Of a DNA stretch of 64,000 nt, positions 34,833 to 43,335 are shown piece after piece. A program made the translations under genes and the position numbers. The notes beneath the pieces are model-generated. The model was not told the DNA's origin and ran no database searches. It saw only the letters and a program-made list of their open reading frames with translations. Numbering within the stretch: position 1 is the first letter of the stretch; every line of letters starts with the position of its first letter. Source of the DNA: Sphingomonadales bacterium (GTDB lineage Bacteria; Pseudomonadota; Alphaproteobacteria; Sphingomonadales; Sphingomonadaceae); NCBI GenBank assembly GCA_004173185.1, contig SEFZ01000018.1, positions 1-64,000 of the forward strand, in the 5' to 3' direction.

Positions 34833-35555
34833 ATGAAGGCAGGCGCAGCGGCGCAGCCGATTTCGGACCCCCTGGACACCCGGCGCCGTTTAAAAGTTGC
34901 AGCGCGGAGGCTGTTTGCCGAGCGCGGCGTAGAGGCGGTGACTGTTCGCGACATCGTCAACGCAGCCGGCGCGAAGAATGGCGGCTCGTTAAACTATTAT
35001 TTCGGCACTAAGGACGGCCTCGTCCTGGAGCTCGTTTCAGACCTCATACGCGAGAATGCCGAAGAGCTTCTGAGCGCCATCGCGTTGATTGAACGGGACG
35101 GCGGAGCACCGCTCGTCCGCGACGTCATGGAAGTGCTCGTAAAAAGCTTTCGCCCGCGGAGCGACCCTTCACCAACAGCGGCGCGGTTTCTTTGCAGCGT
35201 GTTGTTTACTCGGCGCAGAATAATGCGCGATTTCATGTCGACCGCCTATTTCCCGATCTATATGCGCATGCTGGGCTATGTCGAGCGCGACCGCCCGGAC
35301 TTGCCTTTGCCGGTCCTGCGGCAAAGATGGATCTATCTAGCCTGGTTTCTTGCCTCATCGCTCAGCGCGTATGAGGCCTATCTCGCACAGTCGCGCCACC
35401 TACCTATCTGGACGGACTGCAATCCGCTCGAAAATCTGATCGATGCCGCTGCCGGGATGGTGGGGGCGCCGGTCGAGGCAGTCACGCTCGGCCGCGTATC
35501 GCGGCGAGCAAACCCCCTACGCCGCGCGCTGCGACCACCGACAAATGCGATGTGA
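34833..35555 (+). CDS. TetR-family transcriptional regulator
   Basis: A 240-residue regulator with the N-terminal HTH RRLKVAARRLFAERGVEAVTVRDIVNAAGAKNGGSLNYYFGTKDGLV and a ligand-binding helical domain. The ATG has GGGG about seven bases upstream. GTG at 34809 is an alternative. It lies 118 bases behind MDR reductase 2. No copy of the island palindrome is in that gap. It could sense an acyl-CoA or phenolic intermediate, but its targets are unknown. Confidence 0.88.
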   Translation: MKAGAAAQPISDPLDTRRRLKVAARRLFAERGVEAVTVRDIVNAAGAKNGGSLNYYFGTKDGLVLELVSDLIRENAEELLSAIALIERDGGAPLVRDVMEVLVKSFRPRSDPSPTAARFLCSVLFTRRRIMRDFMSTAYFPIYMRMLGYVERDRPDLPLPVLRQRWIYLAWFLASSLSAYEAYLAQSRHLPIWTDCNPLENLIDAAAGMVGAPVEAVTLGRVSRRANPLRRALRPPTNAM

Positions 35556-35612
35556 TCCGACCGTCGAGGCACTCGACAAGCCTGGACGGTCGAAGCGGGT
35601 TCGATGCCGGGA

Positions 35613-36389
35613 TCAGCGCCCGATGAATTTGGGTTCGCGGCGTTCGCGGAATGCGTCGAGACCTTCCTGAAAATCGGAGCTTGCGCCGGCGATCTGCTGG
35701 GCGAGGCGCTCAAGATGGAGACTCGAAGTGAGCGTGCCGTCATAGGTTTCGACCAACGTCCGCCGTAGCAGCGCGTAAGCCTTGGTCGGGCCCTTCGCGA
35801 GTCGCCCGGCGAGCTCCATTGCGGTGGCGAGCGAGGTTCCGTCCTCGACGACCTTGTAAATCATGCCCCACTCCTCGGCCTTCCGGGCCGACAGCTTTTC
35901 ACTGAGCATCAGGATTTCGGTGGCGCGCTGGCGCGAGACGAGCCGTGACAGCAGCCAGACCGCGCCGCCGTCGGGATGCAGGCCGACCTTGAGGAAGGCG
36001 AGCTGAAAGTAGGACGATTCTTCCATTATGATGAAGTCTGCGGAGAGACCGATCGATACGGCAGCACCGGCAGCAACGCCGTTGATCGCGGTGACGACGG
36101 GGATCGGCAGGCAGATGAGTTTCTCGGCGAAGGCATTCCAGAAATCCTCGAGGGGCTTGCCGGTGTCGTGGATGTCGTCGCGACCGATCAGGTCGCCGCC
36201 TGCGGAAAAGGCACGGCCAGCACCTGTGACAACGAGTGCCCGCGCGCCTTCTTCCACCGCCCGGTCCATTGCCACCACGAATTCCTTGATCATCGGGTAG
36301 AGGATTGCGTTCAGCCGTTCGGGCCGATTGAGCGTGATGACCGCAACATGGCCCGCCATTTCATATTTGATCATCGTGAATTCGGTCAC
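35613..36389 (-). CDS. enoyl-CoA hydratase/isomerase family protein (PaaG-like) (2)
   Basis: A 258-residue crotonase. FSAGGDLIG and GVAAGAAVSIGLSADF are the oxyanion segments. As in the paralogue at 29521, the classical catalytic glutamates are missing and the sequence reads FLKVGLHPDGGAVWLL, with the aspartate of PaaG-like isomerases. The start is the GTG at 36389, because GGAAAGGA lies seven bases upstream. An internal ATG (36374) has no ribosome site. The two crotonases are clearly related to each other (similar GKP(L/M)E(D/E) segment) and may act on consecutive intermediates. Confidence 0.86.
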   Translation of the reverse strand: MTEFTMIKYEMAGHVAVITLNRPERLNAILYPMIKEFVVAMDRAVEEGARALVVTGAGRAFSAGGDLIGRDDIHDTGKPLEDFWNAFAEKLICLPIPVVTAINGVAAGAAVSIGLSADFIIMEESSYFQLAFLKVGLHPDGGAVWLLSRLVSRQRATEILMLSEKLSARKAEEWGMIYKVVEDGTSLATAMELAGRLAKGPTKAYALLRRTLVETYDGTLTSSLHLERLAQQIAGASSDFQEGLDAFRERREPKFIGR

Positions 36390-36506
36390 GCTATGTCCTT
36401 TCCCAATTGATGTCCGCGGCCGCTTCGAGGCACCGACCTTGCGGTTCACTCCGAACCATTGTGCACGCGAGTGTCAACGGTCGGTGCACGGCGCGCATAC
36501 ACCCCT

Positions 36507-36521
36507 TCTCACTTTATGAAA
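36507..36521. promoter_or_regulatory. operator E, upstream of crotonase 2
   Basis: TCTCACTTTATGAAA, left half-site perfect and right arm ATGAAA. It is 118 bases upstream of the GTG start. Confidence 0.55.
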
Positions 36522-36570
36522 TGTCGCCGACGATCATTTCGTCGGCGACAAGAAACGGAAACCTCGAAGT

Positions 36571-37536
36571 TCAGCCTGCGTCGGCGATCGCGTAGGGTGA
36601 GAATTGGAGCGATCCGACGCCGGTGCGATCGCCGCTTCGAACGCGCGAGACGGTATCGACAATTCCCCTGCTCCCCTGACCGCTCACGGTCCAGTTGCGG
36701 GGCGCAGGTACGAAGCGCTCGACGTCGAACTGGTAATGACGAAAGCCGTCTGCCCCAAAGCCAATGGTTTCCCCAAAGGCGAAACCGCCCGGATCTTCCT
36801 TACCGTGCGGCCGGGCAACGTAATTGTCCATGATCAGCTGCGGCTTGCCTGCGCTGCTTTCGACAGCAAAGCCACGCCACTTTCCGTCGAAGAGGATGGT
36901 CATGGCGGACACCATCGTATCGCCGTCATCGAGAACCATCGGCGTCCAGAAGGTCCGGTCCGCCTGGAATTTTCGGGGGCCCCAGCTGTGATCGCGCCAG
37001 GCTAGTCCGGAAACATGGCGCTCTTGATCGCCGACTCGCACGGTGCCGCTCCAGCGGCAGCCAAGTTCATAATGCTTCGCGCGGATGAACGCGCCCGTGT
37101 TGTCGTCGGGAAACATATCCTTCGTGAAATCGAGCCAGTTGATCGGCTCCATGGTGCTGCGAAGATCGATATTGAAGGAAAAGGGCGTGCCGCCTTCCTC
37201 GCCTTGAGAGCTGAAGTGCCAACCGCCCGCGTCCGCTCCGGTCTGCCCGATCCCCTCGTAGCCGAGCCGCATGTGACGAAAAGGCTCGACGATGTCGACT
37301 TGGAGTGCGGGATGATCAAACGCGTTGCTGCCCGAGCAATGCGTGACGTGGGTCGTCATTTCGCCATCGAGCGCGACCCCGGCGCGCACATCGACCAAGC
37401 GTTGGTCGGGAATATATTGCAGATGAAGATAGAAGGCATTGCTGAAGTCGGAATCCCAGCCGTGGAAGAGAAAATTTTCCTGCCAATGTTCTTGGCCGTC
37501 CGGTTCATGGACCGATTCGTCGCCTTCATTCAGCAT
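36571..37536 (-). CDS. HSWG-motif protein, DUF7064/CrtC-AttH-like (paralogue A)
   Basis: A 321-residue protein without signal peptide. The key motif RDHSWGPR is at 181-188, preceded by a beta-rich half (WQENFLFHGWD, FYLHLQYIPDQ) and followed by a second one (WTPMVLDDGDTMVSAM). The HSWG motif in a two-domain beta architecture resembles the AttH/CrtC carotenoid-hydratase and lipocalin-like hydratase families. The Pfam label DUF7064/DUF7065 is from memory. Three more paralogues lie in this window. A hydratase, isomerase or binding role on a hydrophobic substrate is conceivable. GGGAGA precedes the ATG. The open frame upstream is not homologous. Confidence 0.75.
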   Translation of the reverse strand: MLNEGDESVHEPDGQEHWQENFLFHGWDSDFSNAFYLHLQYIPDQRLVDVRAGVALDGEMTTHVTHCSGSNAFDHPALQVDIVEPFRHMRLGYEGIGQTGADAGGWHFSSQGEEGGTPFSFNIDLRSTMEPINWLDFTKDMFPDDNTGAFIRAKHYELGCRWSGTVRVGDQERHVSGLAWRDHSWGPRKFQADRTFWTPMVLDDGDTMVSAMTILFDGKWRGFAVESSAGKPQLIMDNYVARPHGKEDPGGFAFGETIGFGADGFRHYQFDVERFVPAPRNWTVSGQGSRGIVDTVSRVRSGDRTGVGSLQFSPYAIADAG

Positions 37537-37631
37537 CCTTATTCTCCCTATGGTCATGTGATGATGTGGCGCCTCTATAACGCCTATCCTCGCGTTCGCC
37601 CCCCTTGGAGCCCCTCTCGTCCCGGCCATCT

Positions 37632-37646
37632 TCTTATCAGATGAGC
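37632..37646. promoter_or_regulatory. operator F, HSWG-A / kinase 2 divergent region
   Basis: TCTTATCAGATGAGC, inside the longer imperfect palindrome TTCTTATCAGATGAGCAA. It is 96 bases from the HSWG-A start and 115 bases from the kinase start. Confidence 0.5.
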
Positions 37647-37760
37647 AATCGCCATCTGCGCTTCGGCAAGGTGCGATTGTCTGCGCGCGCGCGTCCGCCC
37701 ATAGGAATTCGCAACAATTCGGCACAGCCGAAGGCATAAATTAGACGACGGGAGAAGTGC

Positions 37761-38873
37761 GTGATCAAGGAAACTTTGAAGCCGGACGCGTTGGCAATAC
37801 CGGAAGACATTGATGACATCACGCTCGAATGGCTTCAGTCGTCCTTGAAAAGCCGTGACATTGACGACGAACTGCGGTCCTTTTCGGTTGCACCGATCGG
37901 TGAGGGTTTCGGACAAACGGGGATCGCGGCCCTGATCCGGCTCGATTATGCCAATACCGCGAAGTCCTCGGCAAACCGTCCGGAGACACTCGTCATCAAG
38001 ATGGCGACGCCCGACCCGACGCGACGCGCCGTTGCGCGATCGATGAACCTCTATGACCGTGAGGTGCGCTTTTACCAGACGCTGGCCGAGGATGTTCGCG
38101 TTCGGGTACCGCGCTGCTTCTTTGCGCAGATTTCTGAAGATGGTCTCGCCTACGCGTTGCTGCTGGAAGGCTTCGCCGATCATCGGCCGGGCGACGAGAC
38201 AATTGGTTGTTCGATCGAGGACGCGAGAATTGCGGTACCTGAACTCGCTCGCCTCCATGCCCCCAATTGGGACAGCGCGCTTGCAAAGTCGATGAGCAGC
38301 TTTCCGGCCATCGATCAGGCCAAGTATGAGCAGGCGTGGGATCGCATGATTGCCGATTTCGGTCATCTCGTCCCCGAAGAAATCCAATCGGCAAAGGCGC
38401 GCTATATCGAGCGTATCCCTTCGCTCGTCCGCTGGATCGGATCAGATCCGATCACCGTGATCCACGCGGATTACAAGTTGGACAATCTTCTCTTCGGACC
38501 GCCAGGATCGCCCGATCCCATTGTCGTTCTCGACTGGCAAGGCATGCGTCCCGGAAAGCCCATTCAGGATTTTGCCTATCTGATCGGCCAGAATATGAAC
38601 AGCGAGCTGCGTCGGGCCCAAGAGGTCGGGCTGTTGAAGCTGTATCTGGAAGCGCTCGAAAAAGAGGGCATCACCTATGACTTCTCCACGGCCTATTCGG
38701 ACTATCGCAAAGCCACTCTCTATCTCTGGTCCTATGTCATCGCGATCACCGGGCTGATGGTGAATAATCACGAGCGCGCCATCCGCAGAAAGAGTGGGCT
38801 CATACAGCGTGCGGCGAGCGCCGTCATGGATCTCGATACGCTCTCGTTGCTGGATCAATTTTCCGCGACATAG
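37761..38873 (+). CDS. aminoglycoside-phosphotransferase-like kinase (2)
   Basis: A 370-residue APH/ecdysteroid-kinase-like protein. IGEGFGQTGIAALIRL is the glycine-rich N-lobe, HADYKLDNLLF the catalytic loop and VVLDWQGMRPGKPIQDFAYLIG the metal site. This divergent branch includes kinases acting on small hydrophobic alcohols such as ecdysteroids in insects. Bacterial members occur in steroid and terpenoid islands. The start is GTG, six bases after GGGAGAAG. It is monocistronic, divergent from the HSWG-A gene. Confidence 0.83.
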   Translation: MIKETLKPDALAIPEDIDDITLEWLQSSLKSRDIDDELRSFSVAPIGEGFGQTGIAALIRLDYANTAKSSANRPETLVIKMATPDPTRRAVARSMNLYDREVRFYQTLAEDVRVRVPRCFFAQISEDGLAYALLLEGFADHRPGDETIGCSIEDARIAVPELARLHAPNWDSALAKSMSSFPAIDQAKYEQAWDRMIADFGHLVPEEIQSAKARYIERIPSLVRWIGSDPITVIHADYKLDNLLFGPPGSPDPIVVLDWQGMRPGKPIQDFAYLIGQNMNSELRRAQEVGLLKLYLEALEKEGITYDFSTAYSDYRKATLYLWSYVIAITGLMVNNHERAIRRKSGLIQRAASAVMDLDTLSLLDQFSAT

Positions 38874-39042
38874 CGGGCTGTCGCCAGACAGCTAGCACTT
38901 TACAAACCTGATCCTACCGCGAGCCGCGTCATCGACCGGGAGCCGCCCAGCGCTCCGCGCACCGGGCCGAGATGAATGCGCAGGCTTCCGTGCCGGCGGC
39001 AAGGGCGTGGCCCTGCCGCCGTGCATTTGCAGCCGCTTATAC

Positions 39043-40215
39043 CTAGCCCCCGGCAATCATGGCTAGGATTTCGTCCGTGTGCTCCCCGATCTTCGGCGCG
39101 CGTCTCCCGACGTTGGCTGGCGAGACCGAGTATTTCACGGGGTGGTTGAGGTGCCTGATGGTCCCGAACTCGTCATCTTCGATATCGACGAACGCGCCAG
39201 TAGCCGCGGCGATGTCGCTGTTGATGAAATCCCGGGGATTGTTGACCCGACTGAAGGGAACATTCGAGTCGCGCATTCGCTGGAGGAAAACCTCGGTCGT
39301 GATCGCGGCGACATCTTTCGCGATCGCCTTGTGGAACTCCGCAATGCCGTGAATGAGCTGCGGGGTGGTCGCGAAACGCGGATCATCCTCCAGATCCTCA
39401 CGACCCAGTGCGCGGCACACCGCCTTATACTGCTGCGGCATCAGGATGAGACCGACAACGGTGCCGTCTGCCGTCGCGAGCGGCTGATAAGGCTGCTTTG
39501 GTGCATGCACGGTCGGAAACTCGACCGACCTGAACGTCTCGTTGGCCATTTCTTCGACGAGGATGAAGGACGCATAGGCCGACACCATGTCGATCACGAC
39601 CTTTTGCCCCACACCACCATTTCGTTCCCGATAGAGAAGGGCGCCCATCGCGGCATGCGACGCCCAGATCGCGGTAATCTTGTCGGCGACTGGCGAATAG
39701 ATTGCCTGCGGTGCATCTTCAGTTCCCTGGGCCGCCATAAAGCCGACAAGTCCCTGGATCGAGGTGTCGTATGCCACTCCGTTGGCATAGGGACCGGTCT
39801 CGCCGAAGCCCGTCACCGAGACATAGACAAGACCGGGATTATCGGCCTTGAGCGCCTCATAACCGAATCCAAGGCGCTCCATAACGCCCGGGCGGCTGTT
39901 TTGGAAAAAGACATCGGCCTTTTTGCACAGGGCCCGAATGGTTTTTACACCCTCGGGCGTTTTCGGGTCGACGGAGATGCTCTTCTTACCGAAATTCAAC
40001 TGCTCATGGTAAGCGCTATGTCCCTGGTGAACCGGCAGATTGGATCTGACCGCGATATCGCTGGTCGCGGTTTCAATCTTGACGACGGTGGCACCGAGGT
40101 CCGCAAGAATGCGCGATCCCAGCGGCCCCGAAACGATCGACGACATATCGACGACAAGCATCCCGCTCAACGGGCCTTTGGGCTCGGCGTGATCGCCGCT
40201 AACGGTACCGGACAT
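39043..40215 (-). CDS. class III CoA-transferase (CaiB/BaiF family)
   Basis: A 390-residue CoA-transferase. The catalytic aspartate is in the motif YDTSIQGLVGF. N-terminal LVVDMSSIVSGPLGSRILADLGATVVKIE and FFQNSRPGVMERLGFGYEALK are typical of the formyl-CoA/BaiF group. It would move CoA between acids, sparing ATP in activation. The start MSGTVSGDH has AAGGA eight bases upstream. Two operator copies lie between this gene and the divergent TonB receptor gene. Confidence 0.9.
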   Translation of the reverse strand: MSGTVSGDHAEPKGPLSGMLVVDMSSIVSGPLGSRILADLGATVVKIETATSDIAVRSNLPVHQGHSAYHEQLNFGKKSISVDPKTPEGVKTIRALCKKADVFFQNSRPGVMERLGFGYEALKADNPGLVYVSVTGFGETGPYANGVAYDTSIQGLVGFMAAQGTEDAPQAIYSPVADKITAIWASHAAMGALLYRERNGGVGQKVVIDMVSAYASFILVEEMANETFRSVEFPTVHAPKQPYQPLATADGTVVGLILMPQQYKAVCRALGREDLEDDPRFATTPQLIHGIAEFHKAIAKDVAAITTEVFLQRMRDSNVPFSRVNNPRDFINSDIAAATGAFVDIEDDEFGTIRHLNHPVKYSVSPANVGRRAPKIGEHTDEILAMIAGG

Positions 40216-40375
40216 TCGTAATTCCTTCCCAAAAGACGGGCCGCTTTTCGGGCCATCCATTTTGTCTGATCCACCCGCGCAAGCTTTCAAAGCTGCGCAG
40301 GCGATTTCACGCAACTCTGGGTCGTTGACGGGGGGCAGTCAACTGCCACACCCCTAGGCGGAAGGGGGGGTCGCG

Positions 40376-40390
40376 TCTCACAAAATGAGA
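40376..40390. promoter_or_regulatory. operator C, CoA-transferase side
   Basis: TCTCACAAAATGAGA, five of six arm pairs, 161 bases from the CoA-transferase start. Confidence 0.65.
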
Positions 40391-40689
40391 AAATCTCGCT
40401 TATTGCGCTCGACGGCTCGGGCGATGCTCTTGGCGACCGATACATGTCCGGCGGAGCCGGCGTATCGGCGAGGGCAGAAATGAGCTTCGAAAGCGGTTGC
40501 GGTCGGAGATGATGCTGAACCCTGAGCCGCGCCCGGAAAGGACGGACGAGGTCTTCGCGCCGAAATAGTGAATGAAAAACGCGGCACGACTCGCACGAGC
40601 CCTTGCCCCTCCCCGCTCGCGATGACGGGCTGCTACCTGGCGAAAGGGACAACTGTCGGACTGTGCGCAGATTCGCGTCGGGTTCTGCT

Positions 40690-40704
40690 TCTCACAATGT
40701 AAGC
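40690..40704. promoter_or_regulatory. operator G, TonB receptor 2 side
   Basis: TCTCACAATGTAAGC, inside the longer symmetric stretch GCTTCTCACAATGTAAGC. It is 108 bases before the receptor start. Confidence 0.55.
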
Positions 40705-40811
40705 AAAGTTGCTCTGCTTGCCGGGGGGCCTCCAATTGCCTGTGCGCGGCTGGTCGATACACTCGCCGATGACCTTCAAAATAAAACCGAGGGCAGGGAG
40801 AGGATAGGGCC

Positions 40812-43226
40812 ATGAAGAAATTTACAGCCACAGCGGCAATATTATTGGCGGGCGCAAGTCCATCGGCATTCGCCCAAGCGAGCAGCACGCCGGACGCGGC
40901 CATCGCCGAACCGGCAGCAGAAAAAGAAAGCTCCTCGTCGGGCATTCAGGAGATTATCGTTACGGCGCAACGACGCGAGGAGCGCCTTCAGGATGTTCCT
41001 GTGTCGATCACCGCGCTCTCGGGGTCGGCGCTCGATAGCCGCGGCGTTGACCAGACACTTGAGCTTGGCTCAGCGGTACCGGGGCTGCTCATTTCGATCT
41101 CGTCGATATCGGTCCAACCCTATATTCGTGGCATCGGTAACGCCGGTTTCGGCCCTGGAAACGATCCGAGTGTCGCCACGTATGTCGACGATGTCTATCA
41201 GTCGGCGCCGATGGGCCTGCTGTTTTCGCTCAACAACATCGAGCGCATCGAAGTTCTGAAAGGGCCGCAAGGCACTTTGTTCGGCCGCAACGCGACCGGC
41301 GGTCTCATCAACGTGATCACATCGGTGCCGACGTCAAAGACCGAGATCAGGGCCGGTGTAGGCTATGCCAATTTCGACACCTTCTCGGCCAACGCCTATG
41401 TCGCCGGCGGCAGCGATATCGTGGCGGGTGATCTGGCGGTGACCTATTCCAAGCAGAGCGACGGGTGGGGACGAAATCTCTTCCAGGAAGGCCAACAAGG
41501 CGTCGTTCTCGTCAACGGCGTCCCGACCCCGAATCCGCCGGTCCGGCGCGACGTCGGCGTGATGGAGCAGCTTGGACTGTCGTCGAAACTCGTCTTCACT
41601 CCGACGGACCGGACGAGTGTCATCCTCAGCGGGCGATACATTTACACGAACTCCGACCAAGGCCTTTATCGCCGGCAGCTTCCCGGGGCGGTGCTGACGG
41701 GTCCCCGCATCGGCGGCGTCGTGCAGCCTTTCACCTCGACGGGCGGTGGGTTCTACGACATCAACAGCGATGTCGACTGGTTCTACCGCGTCAACCAGTA
41801 TCAGGCCAGCCTGAAGGTCGAACAAGAACTGGGCTTCGCGACGGTCAAGTCCATCAGCTCCTTTCTGCGCGCAACGTCCGAGCAGTCGGTGCCTTCGGAC
41901 GCAAACCCCAATCCGACCGATTCAGGGGTTTCGGTGCCGCGGGCGGCGTGGCGCACCTGGACCCAGGAAATCCAGTTGCTTTCGAACGACAGCAGTCCCG
42001 ACTGGCTGCAATGGATCGTCGGGGGCTTTTACCTGAACCAGCGCGCCGGATATGCGCCGACCCGCCTGTTCACTGGCCAGTATTTCCAGGTACAAGACCG
42101 CTTCGGCTATCAGACGAATGAATCACTTTCCGCTTTCGGGCAGGCGACCTTTTCGCTTGGCGAGGCGACCAAATTAACGGTCGGCGGCAGATATACGAGC
42201 GATCGGCTGGAGACCGAACAATGGTTTGTGGGCCGCCTTGCTCCTGGCAACACATCGGCGCTGGGCGCCAGCGCGACGAACGGCGTGATCACGAACGTCA
42301 TTCCGCCGACGCACACGCGCCAGAGTTCGCCAACCTGGCGCATCTCGCTCGACCACAAATTCACGCCGGACATCATGGGTTATGTCAGCGTGAACAAAGG
42401 ATATAAGGCCGGCTCTTATAATCTGCTCGGAAACCCGCCGGGCGCGACGACCCCGACCCCGGCCGTCGATCCGGAGACCCTGCTGGCGTTTGAAGGTGGT
42501 GTGAAGTCGGATCTTTTCGACCGGCGGGTGCGTCTCAACATTTCGGGCTATTATTATGACTACAAGGATCTGCAAATCCAGGCATCGATCGGTAGCCCGC
42601 CGGTTTCCTATCTTGCAAACGCCGCGGCCGCCCGAGTCTATGGCCTCGACTTCGACACCGCATGGGCCGTCACGGACCATCTGACGCTTTCCTACTCTGG
42701 CTCGCTCATCAATGCGAAGTTTAAGAAATATGACAACGCCGTCATCGCGGTGCCGAACGGATATTCGACGATCGTCAACGGCAACCAGGTTCTGCTGACG
42801 ACGCTCGCAACAGCGCCAGGAAACGTTCTGATCCCGGGACCTGCGCGCCCCAATTACGGCAACATCAACGTGATCTTGCCAGACTTGTCGGGGTATCACC
42901 TTCCCCGCGCGCCGAAGTTCACATCGACCGCGACCATCGACTGGCGCATTCCGCTGGGGGATGGCGAGGCGACGGCGTCGGCAAGCTGGTACCATAATAG
43001 CGGCTTTGCCTGGGAGGCGGCAAACCGGGTGCGCGAGGACAAATATGACACTGTGAGCGCGCAGCTTGGTTACAGTTTCGCGGGAGATCATCTGCGGATG
43101 AGCCTGTGGGTCAAGAACCTCTTCGAGAAGAAATATTACTCGTTCAAATACATCACGACCTCCGGGGACGTCGGATCGCCGGCGGCACCGCGCACCTTCG
43201 GCGTAGCGCTCGACTGGAAGATGTAG
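40812..43226 (+). CDS. TonB-dependent outer-membrane receptor (2)
   Basis: An 804-residue receptor. The signal peptide ends near ASPSAFAQA (about residue 22). The TonB box/plug motif is QEIIVTAQRREERLQDVPVSI, the plug has RIEVLKGPQGTLFGRNATGG and the barrel ends TFGVALDWKM. It is very similar in plan to receptor 1, suggesting both import the same or related substrates. It begins a rightward group with HSWG-B and an MFS transporter, so uptake across both membranes is encoded together. The predicted hairpin just after the stop is weak. Confidence 0.95.
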   Translation: MKKFTATAAILLAGASPSAFAQASSTPDAAIAEPAAEKESSSSGIQEIIVTAQRREERLQDVPVSITALSGSALDSRGVDQTLELGSAVPGLLISISSISVQPYIRGIGNAGFGPGNDPSVATYVDDVYQSAPMGLLFSLNNIERIEVLKGPQGTLFGRNATGGLINVITSVPTSKTEIRAGVGYANFDTFSANAYVAGGSDIVAGDLAVTYSKQSDGWGRNLFQEGQQGVVLVNGVPTPNPPVRRDVGVMEQLGLSSKLVFTPTDRTSVILSGRYIYTNSDQGLYRRQLPGAVLTGPRIGGVVQPFTSTGGGFYDINSDVDWFYRVNQYQASLKVEQELGFATVKSISSFLRATSEQSVPSDANPNPTDSGVSVPRAAWRTWTQEIQLLSNDSSPDWLQWIVGGFYLNQRAGYAPTRLFTGQYFQVQDRFGYQTNESLSAFGQATFSLGEATKLTVGGRYTSDRLETEQWFVGRLAPGNTSALGASATNGVITNVIPPTHTRQSSPTWRISLDHKFTPDIMGYVSVNKGYKAGSYNLLGNPPGATTPTPAVDPETLLAFEGGVKSDLFDRRVRLNISGYYYDYKDLQIQASIGSPPVSYLANAAAARVYGLDFDTAWAVTDHLTLSYSGSLINAKFKKYDNAVIAVPNGYSTIVNGNQVLLTTLATAPGNVLIPGPARPNYGNINVILPDLSGYHLPRAPKFTSTATIDWRIPLGDGEATASASWYHNSGFAWEAANRVREDKYDTVSAQLGYSFAGDHLRMSLWVKNLFEKKYYSFKYITTSGDVGSPAAPRTFGVALDWKM

Positions 43227-43335
43227 ACCGACCGTGAGCGGCGCAGCGCGCGGCTCACCGAGCAGGCTGGCCGGTCGCCCATTGGCGGCCGGCTGGATCA
43301 AATAGAAATGCCGCGAGGCACTCGGGAGATTATCG

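Larger units (their letters stand above)
40216..40811. promoter_or_regulatory. 596-bp divergent regulatory region (CoA-transferase / TonB receptor 2)
   Basis: No gene is convincing in this gap: the open frames here have neither ribosome sites nor family motifs. It holds operators C and G, 314 bases apart, one near each divergent gene. Confidence 0.5.

Noticed and set aside
36590..36612. TGAGAATTGG inside the HSWG-A gene end as an operator
   Set aside because: A half-site only, within coding sequence near the stop, without symmetry.
43231..43259. Terminator after TonB receptor 2 (GTGAGC ... GCTCAC)
   Set aside because: The stem has only six pairs, a long loop and no T tract. It also resembles half-sites of the operator by chance, but it is not a match with a three-base spacer.
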